Positions 11,779 through 25,126 of a stretch of DNA of 64,000 nt are shown here, one piece after another (within the stretch, counting starts at the first letter, position 1; every line of letters begins with the position of its first letter). Made by a program: the position numbers and the translations under genes. The notes under the pieces were generated by a model. That model was not told the DNA's origin, did no database searches, and saw nothing but the letters and a program-made list of their open reading frames with translations. The stretch lies in NCBI GenBank assembly GCA_027627225.1, contig CM051030.1, forward strand, positions 7,207,001 to 7,271,000. The letters run 5' to 3'. This DNA comes from Congeria kusceri (taxonomy: Eukaryota > Mollusca > Bivalvia > Myida > Dreissenidae).

Positions 11779-13351
11779 GAAAGATCTTAAAGTATCGTAA
11801 ATTTTGTTTTTCTTTCCAAGAAATAAAAAAACAACAACAACAAAACAATGAAAATAAAAATGATTACAATCCGTTTAGATGCTGGTAGAACCACATTGCT
11901 GTGGCTAGTGTAACGAGCTGCCATGCCGTACCAACCAATACATTAACCACAGTAAAGTTATGACGCAAACGCAACGTTAAATAGAAGTCAATGTGGTTTT
12001 GCACGTTTATGGTATCTTTTGTTATCTCATTTGATTGATTTAATTGCATTGCAACTTTGATATAATTAGAAAACATTGTGCCACGTTTGTCTCTCTGAAG
12101 GACAAGTGAAGTGATCAATTCATATAAATGAGACATTGGTAAAATACTTTGTAATTATTTTTGTTAGACCAGACCATAATATCATTTTAGTGTTGTGGTT
12201 AATTGGTTTCCACTCGTGCATCGAGTAACACTATAGTGCTGCGCATAGTACGACGCTTGTTCTGCAATATTAATGTATCATTGCAAATATTTGTTACATT
12301 AATATGTAAAATATCTATACAGCTATCAGCATGTATAACTTAAAAAACAAACATCGAATTATGCTTGATATGAATCGCATTAACGAGTTCATGGCTGGCA
12401 GTCATAAAACTCCTAAGGGAAATTTTAATTTAAGTTAGACTTAATTTTCAGTTATAATTTACAAAATCTAAACATTTTAATTTTAAAAGACATAAGGCTT
12501 AAGGAATTGTATGAATGTAAGACATTTACTTAAGTTTTTATTAAAGAGCTTCGACTCTGACTTTTTAAATTAATATATGAAAGGACATGATCACACTCGA
12601 TAGTAGCTGAAATGATCTGGGCATATCGAACAGTACACGCGGATTTACACCCAAATAACATAAGACTGTATTTTAAACAAATTTAATAATAAAAATGGAA
12701 ATACAGCCAAGATGGAATTTCTTTCACAAACGTCCGAAATTGTTGCACATGATCCGACGTGAAACGTGTATTGTACTAAAGTGTCTTCCAAACGGTTTAC
12801 GATAACAGTCTAATGACATATATTCAAATGACATATATACATGCACACTTAATATCGATAAAATTAGAACATATTTTATTAATTGCATAACGTTTAGGAT
12901 GAACAATTAATATTCTCCACAATGCTTTTTGCAAACTGTTTGTATTTCATTAATATGGGGGCCTTGCTGTGATGTATTTACAATGTACCATTTATCGATC
13001 TGAATGTACTGGACACGTATTTTTTTACTAGACAAGTAATTAATAATACATTTTTACGTTGCTTGTACTGTACTCCATAAAAATAAGCACAACATAGATA
13101 CTAGTACAGTTAAATTATACAAAAGTGTATATATCAATTTTTTAAATCGATTTACTACAAGAGGTACACACGCTGGAAATATGACCGCAGACACCTTTAT
13201 GGGTAACAATAGTTAGAAACACGTCAGACTCACAAGGACTATTGTTATCTAAGATGGAGGCCACAGTGTGGAGGATTGTAACAAGTATTTTTTTGTGTGT
13301 GCAAACATATGAGGTACTGACAATGGGTGGGTCTAAGTTAGCTGCAGGCTG

Positions 13352-13702
13352 ATAGTTTATGGAATATTTCACCTGTTTACTCGATATATCTATAAAATGA
13401 ATGCATGCATATAGTTTATGGAATATTCCAAATGTTTACTCAATATATCTATCAAATGAATGCATGCTTTTATGGAATATTCCACCTGTTTACTCGATAT
13501 ATCTATAAAATGAATGCATGCATATAGTTTATTGAATATTCCACCTGTTTACTTGATATATATATGAAATGAATGCATGCATATAGTTTTTGGAATATTC
13601 CACCTGTTTACTTGATATATCTATAAAATAAATAATGCATGCATATAGTTTATGGAATATTCCACCTGTTTACTCGATATATCTATAAAATGAATAATTG
13701 CA
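13352..13702. repeat. Minisatellite, about 59-bp unit x 6
   Basis: Six units of the type atagtttatggaatattcca, followed by cctgtttactcgatatatct and aaaatgaatgcatgcat. The corresponding place in segmental copy 2 (23126-23245) has only two units. Confidence 0.95.
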
Positions 13703-14249
13703 TTAATGAAATCTGCAATGCTAGTATGTTCGCTTGGGTGCTGCATGTTAATTTAAATAGTATTGCATGCTTAGTTTATAAGTTAATTCAAATGGTCGGA
13801 TACATTGTAATTGCCAAAGTGGAAATACACATGGCACATGTGTTACCATTGAATATATATTTTTGTAAAGCTGAGTCATTACCCGGTGATAAGTATTTGT
13901 TTCGCACATTTACTATTTTAAACAAACGCAAATGCAATGTGTTAAGCGTCTTTTCATTTGTTTAAAATGCAGTAATTAAATGCATTATGCGAACATCTAA
14001 GAACTAAGGAAGAACTGCCTCCATAATTATTTTCTGCGTTTTCTTTTATATATGATACACTCTGTTTGTTGCTTGCAATGTTAACGGAATCGACTACTAT
14101 GACGGTAAATTCTTCTAATAAATAATAACTATTTAACCATAACTAATATTGCAAACTAAAATGTGTCTTAAAACCAAAATGTTGGGAAAAATGACAGATT
14201 TGTTATGCCCCATTTGGACTCGCAATTTATTTGGTTGTTCAAATAATCA

Positions 14250-14495
14250 ATGTGGATACTAGTAGCATTTGTCAATTTGATTTCTGCAGTGTATAATAAC
14301 ACTGTGCAATATCAAATCAAATGTATGTCATGCTCTGATGATATAGTTGACCCATTGCCCGTCCCTCCGAGACACGTTTCAACTGTCATTCAGTCTTGCC
14401 GGCTGCCCCGTACATACCCCTACAAACTTAAGTTCAATACAACATTATATGCGGAATATCGACCAATCAATGCCATTTATAAAACAAAGTGTTAA
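14250..14495 (+). CDS. Candidate small secreted protein (weak)
   Basis: An 81-codon frame starts MWILVAFVNLISAVYNN, which looks like a short signal peptide, followed by QIKCMSCSDD and two later cysteines, ending in KC then TAA. The LxCxxC-like start recalls Ly6/uPAR proteins, but the remaining cysteines do not match that pattern well. The homologous place in the duplicated copy (from 23790) keeps the first 26 or so codons but reads ATG TAA at the Met-Ser position, so the frame is not conserved there. It could equally be chance. Confidence 0.2.
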   Translation: MWILVAFVNLISAVYNNTVQYQIKCMSCSDDIVDPLPVPPRHVSTVIQSCRLPRTYPYKLKFNTTLYAEYRPINAIYKTKC

Positions 14496-15659
14496 TATAA
14501 AGAAACGAATATGTGCGTATGCTTAAAGGACCGAGCAAAATGTGCCACTATCTGTTATAGTACTCGTTATTTTTAGAATCCGATCAATTTCTTGTCATCT
14601 CTGATTTTGTTTATTAATAGCATTTAATAGACCAGTCCACTGATAGCAAGGAATTGTTTCGCGGCTCTGATTGACCGTGTAATCAGTGATCTCCCCTGCT
14701 CCACGATATTGAAAGCAAAGAAGCAGGGGAGGTTACTGTGCAATTGCCATCTCAAAAGCGAAACGTGCTTTCGATTTGCGGTACTAAAGACTCCGGCATC
14801 GCCGCAGTCTAACAACGACTCGAAGTCAATGGAACTTCGTGTGCAGCATCCTTACCATCAGAAAAAGTATATAGTGCCGGGTGGTTTCGGGCCGGCGATA
14901 GTTTGAGTGATTAAAGGACATTTGTTTATAAATACGTTCAGCGATATTTCTCAAGTGATGACTAAATCAACGATACTTCACGATTGTACACCAGCGCAAC
15001 CAAGAGGACGTGAGCACATTGTTCAAACATTGTGCTATGATGATTTGTGACTAATGGTTGTTATTACCCTTTGATTATAAAATCTGAAAATCAAACATCC
15101 ATTTCCATGCTATTTCTGAGAAATGAATGACTAGAATTCATTGCAACGTTATGTGAAGTAGGTTTACCATAAACCTTTCAGTATACAAGAATTCAATCGA
15201 AATTTTTTAACTAGCGAGACGTAAGCATAAAATCAGGATGCTCCTCAGCAAAGATTGTTCTTGGAGTTATGAGCCATTTGTTGCATCTGCAAATGATATA
15301 TAGCTTACCCGTTTTACACAGTTTATTTGTCGCAAACCTGGCTGGAATTCAATGACACATTAAGGGTTAATCTAATATTTATTTATAATATAAACGATTA
15401 TGTTTTTATGTTACATTTCTATATAAGATATGTTATCGGATCGTCGCTCGGCAATATTTACATACGTGGTCTGCAAACAGGGCAGCATTGGTTAGGCGGC
15501 GTGTATTGGTCGAGACAGTGAGACATCGCACATTTCACCACGGAGCAGTCGGGAAGGCGTGCAATTGTAAAACATCCCGCAATCATCGAACATGCCAGAC
15601 AGAATTGCAGTAGCAGATGCATCTATAAACAACCAGGTATTGGGAATATTAATTTTTAA

Positions 15660-16055
15660 TACTGATGATGCTGCTGATGATAATGCTGATGATGCTGATG
15701 ATGTTGATTTTGCTGTTTCTGATGATGGTTATCATGATGATGCTGATGTTGACGATGGTGGTGATGATAAGGATGATGCTGATGATGACGATGATGATGA
15801 TGCTGGTGGTGGTGGTGGTGGTGATGATGATGATGATGATGAGTTGAGAATGATGATTATGGTGATGATGATGACGATGATCAGGATGATAATAATGATG
15901 ATTGTTGAGAATAATTATGATGATGATGAGTATGATGATCAGGATGATGATGATGATGTTGAGAATGATGATGATGATGATAATGATGATGATGATGATC
16001 ATGATGATGATCAGGATGATGATTATGATGATGATCATGATTGTGATGATGATAC
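15660..16055. repeat. GAT/ATG trinucleotide microsatellite
   Basis: About 400 bp of GAT repeats with GCT, GGT and ATT variants. It creates an Asp-rich frame of 157 codons on the plus strand and an Ile-rich frame on the minus strand. The triplet repeat explains both. Confidence 0.9.
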
Positions 16056-16121
16056 TTTTTTATGATCTTATTTAGTAATTATAGTTAAAAACAATCATAA
16101 AAATAATAATCATATTTCGCA

Positions 16122-16178
16122 TTATTTTATTATTATTATTATTATTATTATTTATAATAATATTATAATTATTATTAT
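16122..16178. repeat. (ATT)n microsatellite
   Basis: A run of ttattattatt followed by imperfect AT-rich triplets. Confidence 0.85.
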
Positions 16179-16959
16179 ACAGTTATGATTAAAATAGGCG
16201 AAATCAACTTACATTTATCGAGGATCACTATTTATATTCAACAGTGTGACAGACACGTTTTAAAGTAGTAAAACAGACACATCCGTGATTTTATATGAGT
16301 CTTGCACTAGCTGATATCCTGGAGCCGCCCCTGTCTTGTTTTCCTATCCGCCAGTCAAAAACATATTTTTGCGGTTTGATTCAATTTGATTAAAAAAACA
16401 ACAACAGTAATTCGTATCCTGTTTGACTAATGTAATCCACCCACATTTTGTCTGCTCTGCATATGAATATCTAATAAAACAGATCCGGCTGCCCCGCCAA
16501 ATCTTTCATGAGCATATTCAAATAGTTGTATCTATTCGATCGGAAAATATATGCTATTCAAGTGTATATTAAATACACATAAGTGACGTTAGAATCTTCA
16601 ATACAAGGTAACTATAGACAAATATGTTAAAATTTACAATCATAAAACTCCCATTAGCAGATGAGCTTTAATGAACATGTCATTTAGATCAGACAAGTTA
16701 CAAGCCTATACAGCATTGCATATCTTAGGAAAAACAAACCGTTAAAGGGTCATTTCACGTAAGTATAGGCACGTATAAACAACACAGCATACTCCCATTT
16801 TGCGTGAATATATATATTTTAGTAGCAATAGTATATTGATGGAATCATTAAGGAAACATACAGTACAATGCCAACAATGTGTTGTTGTTTTTCTATAGTA
16901 GAGCTATCAATAGAGCGCATGAGCCTAGCGGTACTTCATGTACATTTAATTCCTATAGA

Positions 16960-17310
16960 TTTCAAGACATTTGGTGTCCTAGTTTCCCGTAAAAAGAATT
17001 TATATCCCATGCATGATTTTTGCATGAAAAAATACTGTGGTCTGTGACGTGTTTCAATTACGAGGGTCGTCTAATAAATATATACAAGTATCAAGACATG
17101 GGTACAACAAAGTAAGAAAACATAGGTAACTATAAACAAAGCAACGCAGTGATACAATGCAAATTTACGAATTAGTGGCAAGAAACTTACCAAGTGATTT
17201 AAGTTCGTAAATTGTTGAATGTAGTATGTATTTCAAACTTTAAATGCTGTACAACATGTTTAATAGACGGCCCTCAGAATGACTTGTCCAGTTTATGACA
17301 ATTAACATTA
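16960..17310 (+). repeat. Dispersed repeat, inverted relative at about 61640-62000
   Basis: Blocks such as catgcatgatttttgcatg, caattacgagggtcgtctaa and cagaatgacttgtccagttt reappear in reverse orientation and reverse order near 61640-62000. No open frame. The class is unknown. Confidence 0.65.
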
Positions 17311-19721
17311 CTTTTAGAAGTTCTGTGTGTCATATAAAGCATAGAACTTGAGAAAATTTAATTACAACTGTGTTTTATGAATCGACTTATATTTGTCTTA
17401 AATACTGCTACTAAATTTCCCGCGCCCGCGAAAAGTGTCAGAGTGACCACTTTTTTTCGGCGTAGCTGCCTACTATCACTTTTGATTCGGCGTAGCTGTC
17501 TAATATCACTTTTGAACTAGATTTCTTTGCGCTAATTATGCAGCGGGAAAATCGAATGCCAATAGAATTCTAATTTTAGCGAATGCCAACTAGCAACAAT
17601 AGTTTAATGTTTACATTTGTAACTGTTGCATACTTTTGGGGTGTAAAATTTACATAATTGTTCACATAAGCAGCTTAAATAAAGTTATAAACATATCTTC
17701 GACATACACAGAACTGAACATAATTATGAACAAGTTTATTCATTGTATGCTACGTACATTCATTCACATAATGAAATAACTATATTGTTTAGCCTACATA
17801 CGCGTCACGCTCTATAAATAGCAATTACAATGCTCCAATGCACGGGGACGCAAGTCGGTACCAACGTACAATGTTGCCTGTTGAGCTCGCGTCACGTCTG
17901 CCTGTCGATAGAGTTACGGATCCCTAAGAGTTTAAATATAACTTGTAACCAACTTGGGGCCAACAATTTTAATTCTACCGTGTTCAACACACACCAAAAA
18001 GAGTGAAGCATTCTAAAACTATCGCGCGGTATAGGGTGTTAATACACACGCATCAGTTAGCGTCCGTAGAATCATAAACCAGAAAATTTCAATAAATGGG
18101 GTATTTATAATTATAAACTTACTGTACATATCAAGTAAATGTTATTTAATTTATAAACTGTTTGACATCTTTCTATCAATAAAATGTGGTGAAATAAGTC
18201 TCGGAATACGTCGAAATGTTATTTATGTTACTTGAACTTCATTTGCGTAGCATGAATATACTATTTGCAATAGCATATAGCCTCTACACCTGCAAGTTCG
18301 TGGGTGTTAAGTATTCGACTTTGCGCTTGCGCATAAAACACCAATTGTTTCAACATAAACACATCACATTAAAACGATCTGAATGTAAACAAACTATTTT
18401 ATTTATCAAAATTGCCAATATTTATTCGCAAATCCGTAATCTTCATTTTTTTCCTGCACAAATGTGTTATTATTTATAGTAAGGTATATAATAATGATTT
18501 AAATTGAACATACACATTATATGTTGAAAAATTGAGTCACACGAGTATTGTTTATTATTTGTAAGATAATAGCAATTGTAGATCTTTATAATAACCAGCT
18601 TATTAAACGGGAAAAAAAAAAGAAAGTGATTATTCTCACTTCAATCTTTCGTGCCAATATCCACTTCCGACACGGCTTTGCCGTTTAATAAGTTCGTATT
18701 ATTCTTATTCTTGCTTATAGTTATTAAATCAATAGCTAACTGTTTGTTTATAAAAACGATACATGTGTAATAAATTTTAATAAATACGTCATAATATATA
18801 ATTTTATTTTTGAAAATATTAGGCCGCATTAGCCTAATCATAGATATGTCCCTTTAATTCGATTAAAACCATCAAATAAATCAGTCCGGGGAACGGTCAA
18901 AGCAAAATATGTGTGATTAAAACCGGATTTTAGTGACAAATAACGCATTTTAATTTTTTGAAGACATAATAAGTGACTGAGAAATGTTAAACGCCATAAT
19001 TTCTGATAAGTTAATGTCTACACTGACGATGTCACAGTTATGTTAAGCGTACTGAAAACGTCTTAAAGAAACAAATATGTGACCACTCCTACATTTCATA
19101 AAATACTTTATTGATCAGAATTTTTGTTCGCCATGATACTGAACTAACTAGTAGACGAAAATAGATCACTCCGCCTTTCTGTTTGTCTATGGTTGTTTGT
19201 CCAAGGATTTGTAGTTAATTGATTGGATTATGAAGCAATGTGCAGTTATCACTGAAATATAAACCCCTATGAAGTCAAATCAGTCAAATCAGTCATTGAC
19301 TGAAAATTATCGACTGGTCAAGTGCTAGCACAACAATTCCCAGCCGCTTTCTTGCTAAGGTGCAATTTCGCTCCACAAGCATCACCCAATCGAAATCTGG
19401 CGATGGACGATTTCACAACCATTCATCGGGGAGAGTCATAGTGGGAAATGTTCACACAATACTTCAGAAAATGGGCGAAGAACCATATTTGATACAGTTG
19501 CACGTAAAGGAAAAAAAAATGACCATGAGACGCAACCCAAAAATCCAAGATGGCCGACAAATATAAGATTATCAATGTTATCAGAATGCCTTGTAGATAC
19601 CATAATGTTAACACCATGAACTGGCAGTGAATGTACGAAGCTAATCAACATATCATCGTTCTGGAAAATTGATGAACAGTAATTCAGGCTTCAGTATTCC
19701 TCATGTATAGTATGAATCCAT
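17311..19721. other. No gene recognised
   Basis: AT-rich. A 29-bp duplication (cggcgtagctg...tatcacttttga) lies at about 17458-17515. Short open frames at 18216-18479 and 19360-19566 have no domain or splice support. Confidence 0.5.
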
Positions 19722-19967
19722 GGCTGGTATTCACAAAGCTCCTAGGGGAAATCTCAACTAAGACTTAAGTGTAAATTTCAGATCAAATTATCTATGTGAA
19801 CTTTATGTTTACAAAAGGATAAATACTTAACATCTAAGCAATATTTACTAGTTTGAAACATTTCAATGTAAAAAGAACTTTACATTTAACAGTCACAGAT
19901 TTAAGGAATGTTATGAATTTAAGGAATTTACATAAATCTTTCCTATGGAGCTTTGTGAATACCGGCC
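19722..19967. mobile_element. MITE with ggctggtattcacaaagctc termini
   Basis: The left end ggctggtattcacaaagctc and the right end, read inward as ggccggtattcacaaagctc, form inverted repeats of at least 25 bp. There is no coding capacity. Worn relatives lie inside both segmental copies at about 12389 and 21675. Confidence 0.8.
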
Positions 19968-20197
19968 CAAGCCCATTTATGGGAAATAAATCACCATAAA
20001 TCACCATAAATCTTTCCTATGGCGCTTTGTGACTACCGGCCCAAGCCCATTTATGGGACATAAATCACCATAAATCACCATAAATCACCATAAATCACCA
20101 TAAATCACCATAAATCTTTCCTATGGAGCTTTGTGAATACCGGCCCAAGCCCATTTATGGGACATAAATCACCATAAATCACCTATTTATGGTGATT
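19968..20197. repeat. Tandem repeat made from the MITE right end plus (accataaatc)n
   Basis: The block aatctttcctatgg.gctttg with gtga.taccggcccaag and cccatttatggga occurs three times (about 19935, 20008, 20112), separated by runs of the 10-mer accataaatc. The terminal repeat of the MITE has been amplified along with adjoining short repeats. Confidence 0.85.
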
Positions 20198-20589
20198 TTA
20201 AATACTAACATATATAACGTAAGGGACAAAAACTGAAATCAAAATGAACCAATGTTGCACAATAGTACTGTCCCTAGAAATTACACATATATACGTATCG
20301 TGATGCGTCAAATAACGAACAGCATAGTCGTACGAGTCGCTGGTAGTACTGAAAGCAAATTCAATAACCAGATTGCTATCAACAAAACTCCAGTTAAACT
20401 TCCTTGTACCAAAGCGTGTCTTTTCAGGTCATAGATGTATTGCAGCTGTTCCGTGCCATGGTTGAGTTTAATTTTGATTTTAATAATAGTCATATAAAGT
20501 AGCACAGCTCACATTTTTCAGAAGCATTATGTTACATATTACATGTATTGATTTTCATAATATGAACGTTTGTAGTAGATATATATAGG

Positions 20590-20870
20590 AATAATGAAAC
20601 TCCAGAGAAATCATCAGGAGAAAAACGCTTATAACCATCCGTTATCCTTTATTTGAGGCAAATGACCAATATAATAAATGCATTATATACAACAAACGCA
20701 CAACCTAAAAATGATTAAAACAGGGTTCACCGCCTTGTAACGGTCAATGCAAAGCATTGGGGGTTTAAACCGGTTTAAAGGCATGGCGAACCTCACACTT
20801 AGCCCAGAATTAATCACAAAACACGCACTTATCAATAAATTGTAACTTCATAGGACTGGTATTCTCCCTT
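20590..20870 (-). repeat. Dispersed repeat, inverted relative at 39806-40065
   Basis: Shared blocks include gaataatgaaactccagaga, tttgaggcaaatgacca, ggtttaaaccggtttaaa and tagcccagaattaa, all in the opposite orientation to the copy near 40 kb. No frame is conserved. Confidence 0.8.
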
Positions 20871-22358
20871 GTTTTAACAACTCCCGCTATGAATTAAACA
20901 CATCTCTGTTAAACTCATTTTTATTGTTAATCCTGTTAAATTAGAATATTTAATATCTACAGTCTAATTATTCAAAGTTCTGCATATTTTGTAATATTAT
21001 TTGTTGTGTTTACCGTCTGATTGTGTCCACTCTTGGGGTTGTAGCTCCGCCAGGAAAAGCCGTTCAAAAAATAGTTAATAAGAAAGATCTTAAAGTATCG
21101 TAAATTTTGTTTTTCTTTCCAAGAAATAAAAAACAACAACAACAAAACAATGAAAATAAAAATGATTACAATCCGTTTAGATGCTGGTAGAACCACATTG
21201 CTGTGGCTAGTGTAACGAGCTGCCATGCCGTACCAACCAATACATTAACCACACTAACGTTATGACGCAAATGCAACGCTAAATAGAAGTCAATGTGGTT
21301 TTGCACGTTTATGATATCTTTGTTATCCCATTTGATTGATTTAATTGCACTGCAACTTTGATATAATTAGAAAACATTGTGCCACGTTTGTCTCTGAAGT
21401 GATCAATTCTTATAAATGAGACATTGGTAAAATACTTTGTAATTATTGTTGTTAGACCAGACCATAATATCATTTTAGTGTTGTGGTTAATTGGCTTCCA
21501 TTCGTGCATCGAGTAACACAATAGTGCTGCGCATAGTACGATGCTTGTATTAATGTATGATTGCAAATATTTTGTCCATTCATATGTAAAATATCCATAC
21601 AGCTATCAGCATGTATAACTTAAAAAACAAACAAACAACGAATTATGCTTGATATAAATCACATTAACGAGTTCATGGCTGGTAGTCATAGAACTCCTAA
21701 GGGAAATTTTAATTTAAGTTAGACTTAATTTTCAGCTATAATTTACAAAATCTAAACAGTATAATTTAATAAGACCTAAGGCTTAAGGAATTGTATGAAT
21801 TTAAGACCTTTACTTAAGTTTTCACTAATGAGTTTCGACTCTGACTTTTAAAATCAATATATGAAAGGACATGATCACACTGGATGGTAGCTGAAAAGAT
21901 CTGGGCATATCGAACAGTACACGCGGATTTACACCAAAATAACTTAAAACTGTCTTTAAAAAAAAATAAAAAATAAATGGAAATACAGCCAATATGGAAT
22001 TTCCGTCACAAAACGTCCGAAATTGTTGCACATGATCCGACGTGAAACGTGTATTGTACTAAAGTGTCTTCCATACGGGTTACGATAACAGTCTAATAAA
22101 TTATATTCAAATGACATATATACATGCACACTTAATATAAATAAAATTAGAACATAATTAATTAATTAATTGCATAACGTTTAATATTCTCCACAATAAT
22201 TTTTGCAAATTGTTTTTATTTCCTTTTTTAATATGGTGGTTTGCTGTGATGTATTTATAATATATCATTTATCGATCTGAATGTACTGGACAAGTATTTT
22301 TTTCTAGACAAGTAATTAATAATACATTGCAGTGGAGAGCTCATAAATATATAGAAGA

Positions 22359-22472
22359 TATTTGTTGATTTCGGTGAATGATCGAATTTTATTTCACTAG
22401 TGGTTATAGAAAATATTGTTTTCTATGACCAGGAGTGAAATTAATCTTCGATCATTACTTAAATCAACAAAT
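22359..22472. mobile_element. Fold-back element inside the insertion specific to copy 2
   Basis: An imperfect palindrome of about 114 bp: atttgttgatttcggtgaat and, on the other arm, atttgttgatttaagtaatg, continuing through gatcgaa, ttatttcact and tatagaaaa to a short centre. It lies in a roughly 480-bp block that is absent from copy 1, so the block arrived after the duplication or was lost from copy 1. Confidence 0.75.
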
Positions 22473-23125
22473 TTTCTTTTTATTTATGTTTTTGGAAATA
22501 AATAAATAAATCTGCACGAGATAAGCTTAAACGTCTGCCGTTTGCGTATTCTTACGCCATACAAATGACGTCATAAATGATTACAAAATTGTTTATCATT
22601 AGTATGGTGGGGAAAATGTGCCATAATATGTGCGTGGTTGTCGCTAAATTGTTGTGGAATTTTATCATGTATGTAGATACTGTACATGTATATAAATTTG
22701 CCAAGGAAAGTAAACCACTACTAGTAGATCGATGCTATTGCGTTTTATATTATAATTCACCTATACAATTTGATATTTCACTGGGAAGCATATAATAAAA
22801 CGACGTTCATTACTTTGCTTGTACTGTACTCCATTCAAATAAACATAACATAGATACAAGTACAGTTAAATTATATAACAGTGTATATATCAAATTTGGT
22901 GAATCGATTTACTAAAAAGCGGTACACACGCTGGAAATATGACCGCAGACACCTTTATGTGTAACAATAGCTTAAAAGACGCAAAACTCCCACAGAAACG
23001 CCAACAAGGACAATTTTTACTAAGATGGAGGTGGCTGCGTGGAGGATTGTAACATATAAGTTTTGTTGTCGTTGTTTTGCAAAAATGTGAGGTACTGACA
23101 ATGTGTCTAAGTTAGTTGCAGGCTG

Positions 23126-23245
23126 ATAGCTTATGGAATATTCCACCTGTTAACTCGATATATCTGTAAAATGAATGCATGCAAATAATTTATGGAATAT
23201 TCCACCTGTTTACTCGATATATCTATAAAATGAATAATTGCATGC
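23126..23245. repeat. Minisatellite, about 59-bp unit x 2
   Basis: Same unit as 13352-13702, two copies only. Confidence 0.9.
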
Positions 23246-25126
23246 ATGCAATCTGCATTGCTAGTATGATTGCTTGGGTGCTGCTAGTTAATTTAAATAA
23301 TATTGCATGCTTAGTTTCGTAGTTAATTCAAATGGTTCGATACATGGTAATTGCAATAGAAGAAATACACATGCACATGTGTTGCCATTTCATATATTTT
23401 TTTGTAAAGTTGTGTAATTATCCAGTGTTTAAGAATGTGATAAGAATTTGTGTTCGTGCATTTACTAGTTTGAACAAACGCAAATGTAAGAGTCTTTTTA
23501 TTTGAATGTTTTCAAAGCAGTAATTAGATGAATTATGCGAACAATTAAGAACTGTTAAGAAAGAACCGTCTCAAGAATCATTTTCAACGTTTTCTTGTTT
23601 ATATGATATATGATACACATTGTTAACGGGGTCGACTAGTATGACAGTAATTTCTTCCAATAAAAAATATATATTTAACAATAACTAAAATTGCGAACTG
23701 AAATATGACTAAAACCACAATTTGGTCAAAATGATAGATTTGTTATGTTCCATTTGGACTTGTAATTTATTTGGTTGTTCGATTAATCAATGTGGATACT
23801 AGTAGCAATTGTCAATTTGATTTCTGCAGTGTATGATAACACTGTGCAATATCAAATCAAATGCATGTAATGTTCTGAGAATATAGTTAACCCATTGCCC
23901 GTCCCTCCGAGACACTTTTCAACTGTAATTCAGTATTGTCTGCTGTCCCGTACATATCTCTACAACTAACGCTTCAAATTCGATACAACATTATATGCAG
24001 CATATCGACTAAGAGCAATGGGCACATCATCAAGTGGTTCGTATTTATTTTACACGGTGTTATTATCGTTCGATTATAAAATATTCTTATCCCTGCTAGT
24101 TCTAAAAAACAACTCGAATTGACTTGAACTAGGACAAGTGTACAGTGCCGGGTGATTTCGGTCCGGCAATATTTTTAGTGATGAACGGACATTTTTTTAT
24201 AAACAGTTTCAGCGATATTTCTCAGGTGGTGACTAAATCAACGATATTTCATGATTTTAAACCAGCACAACCAAGAGGACGTGAGCACATTGTTCAAACA
24301 TTATGCTATGATGATTTGTGACTAATAGTTGTTATTGCCCTTTGATTATGAAATTTGACAAACAAAAATAAATTTCCACGATATTTCTGAGAAAAGAATA
24401 ACTAGAATTCATTGCAACGTTATGTGAAGTAGATTTACCATAAACCCATCAGTACCGTGTTCCATTTTGCCGCTCTTTTGCAGTGAATTTTATGGACCTT
24501 TGAGTGTGGCTGCAAATACTATGTTGTGCACAGCCCTTGTCCGATTAATTCAGCATCATTACACAAGTTTTAACGAAACTTTAACCACCGATGCTCCTCA
24601 GCGATTATTGTTCTTGGAGTTATGGGCCCTTTATTATATCTGCAACTCATTGAAGTTGTATGCAACGCCTCAGTATTAGGAGCTGAAAGACATATTGCCA
24701 AGAAATATTTTGCTTAATTGAGTTTTCTTGGATTTTGGACTTTTATTATAGCTGTCAATATCATACATTGTGCCATTCTTGTCGGCAAGTACCTGTGGAA
24801 TAATAATGCATCTTGGTTTAAGACTTCATAACCAAGAGGAATTGGTTATATTGTCAGAATGTTCTGCTTTATTGATTGGCACAGAGTAATGTGTGTTTGA
24901 TTACAAGTTTGACTTTAATTTAGAGTGGCATATCGACGGTAGATCTACAAAAACATTAGCAAAATTAAAATAACGTTCATTTACAGAGAAATTATATTGA
25001 AGCGTTTTTATATACTATGACATTATTTCTATCGTCTTTACAAACGTATAGCATTTTAATATATAAACATACAACAACAGAAGAACAGACACAACAACAG
25101 CGTCACAAAAATAACAGTTCATTTAA

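Larger units (their letters stand above)
11779..15290. repeat. Segmental duplication, copy 1
   Basis: From gaaagatcttaaagtatcg to about 15290 this 3.5 kb matches 21082-24647 in the same orientation, with many substitutions and several indels. It holds a 59-bp minisatellite (13352-13702), a worn MITE at about 12389-12560 that starts catggctggcagtcat, and a fold-back with arms at 14684-14700 and 14722-14738 that copy 2 lacks. No firmly supported gene lies in it. Part of its left end (11870-12010) has a third, diverged relative at about 38880-39000. Confidence 0.9.
21082..24647. repeat. Segmental duplication, copy 2
   Basis: Direct copy of 11779-15290. Relative to copy 1 it gained an insertion of about 480 bp (22328-22815), has two minisatellite units instead of six, and lacks the segment around 14640-14870. 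Short frames in it are not conserved between the copies. Confidence 0.9.

Noticed and set aside
11864..12136. 90-codon minus-strand frame ending in WFYQHLNGL
   Set aside because: The segmental duplicate breaks it by frameshift, and a third relative near 38.9 kb is also not open; no domain is seen.
15592..16065. 157-codon Asp-rich frame resembling acidic shell-matrix proteins
   Set aside because: It is produced by a GAT microsatellite with matching open frames on the other strand; there is no signal peptide or splice context.
24467..24679. 70-codon frame with PLSVAANTMLCTALVRL
   Set aside because: It lies in the duplicated segment where copy 1 lacks most of it; no domain or splice signals support it.
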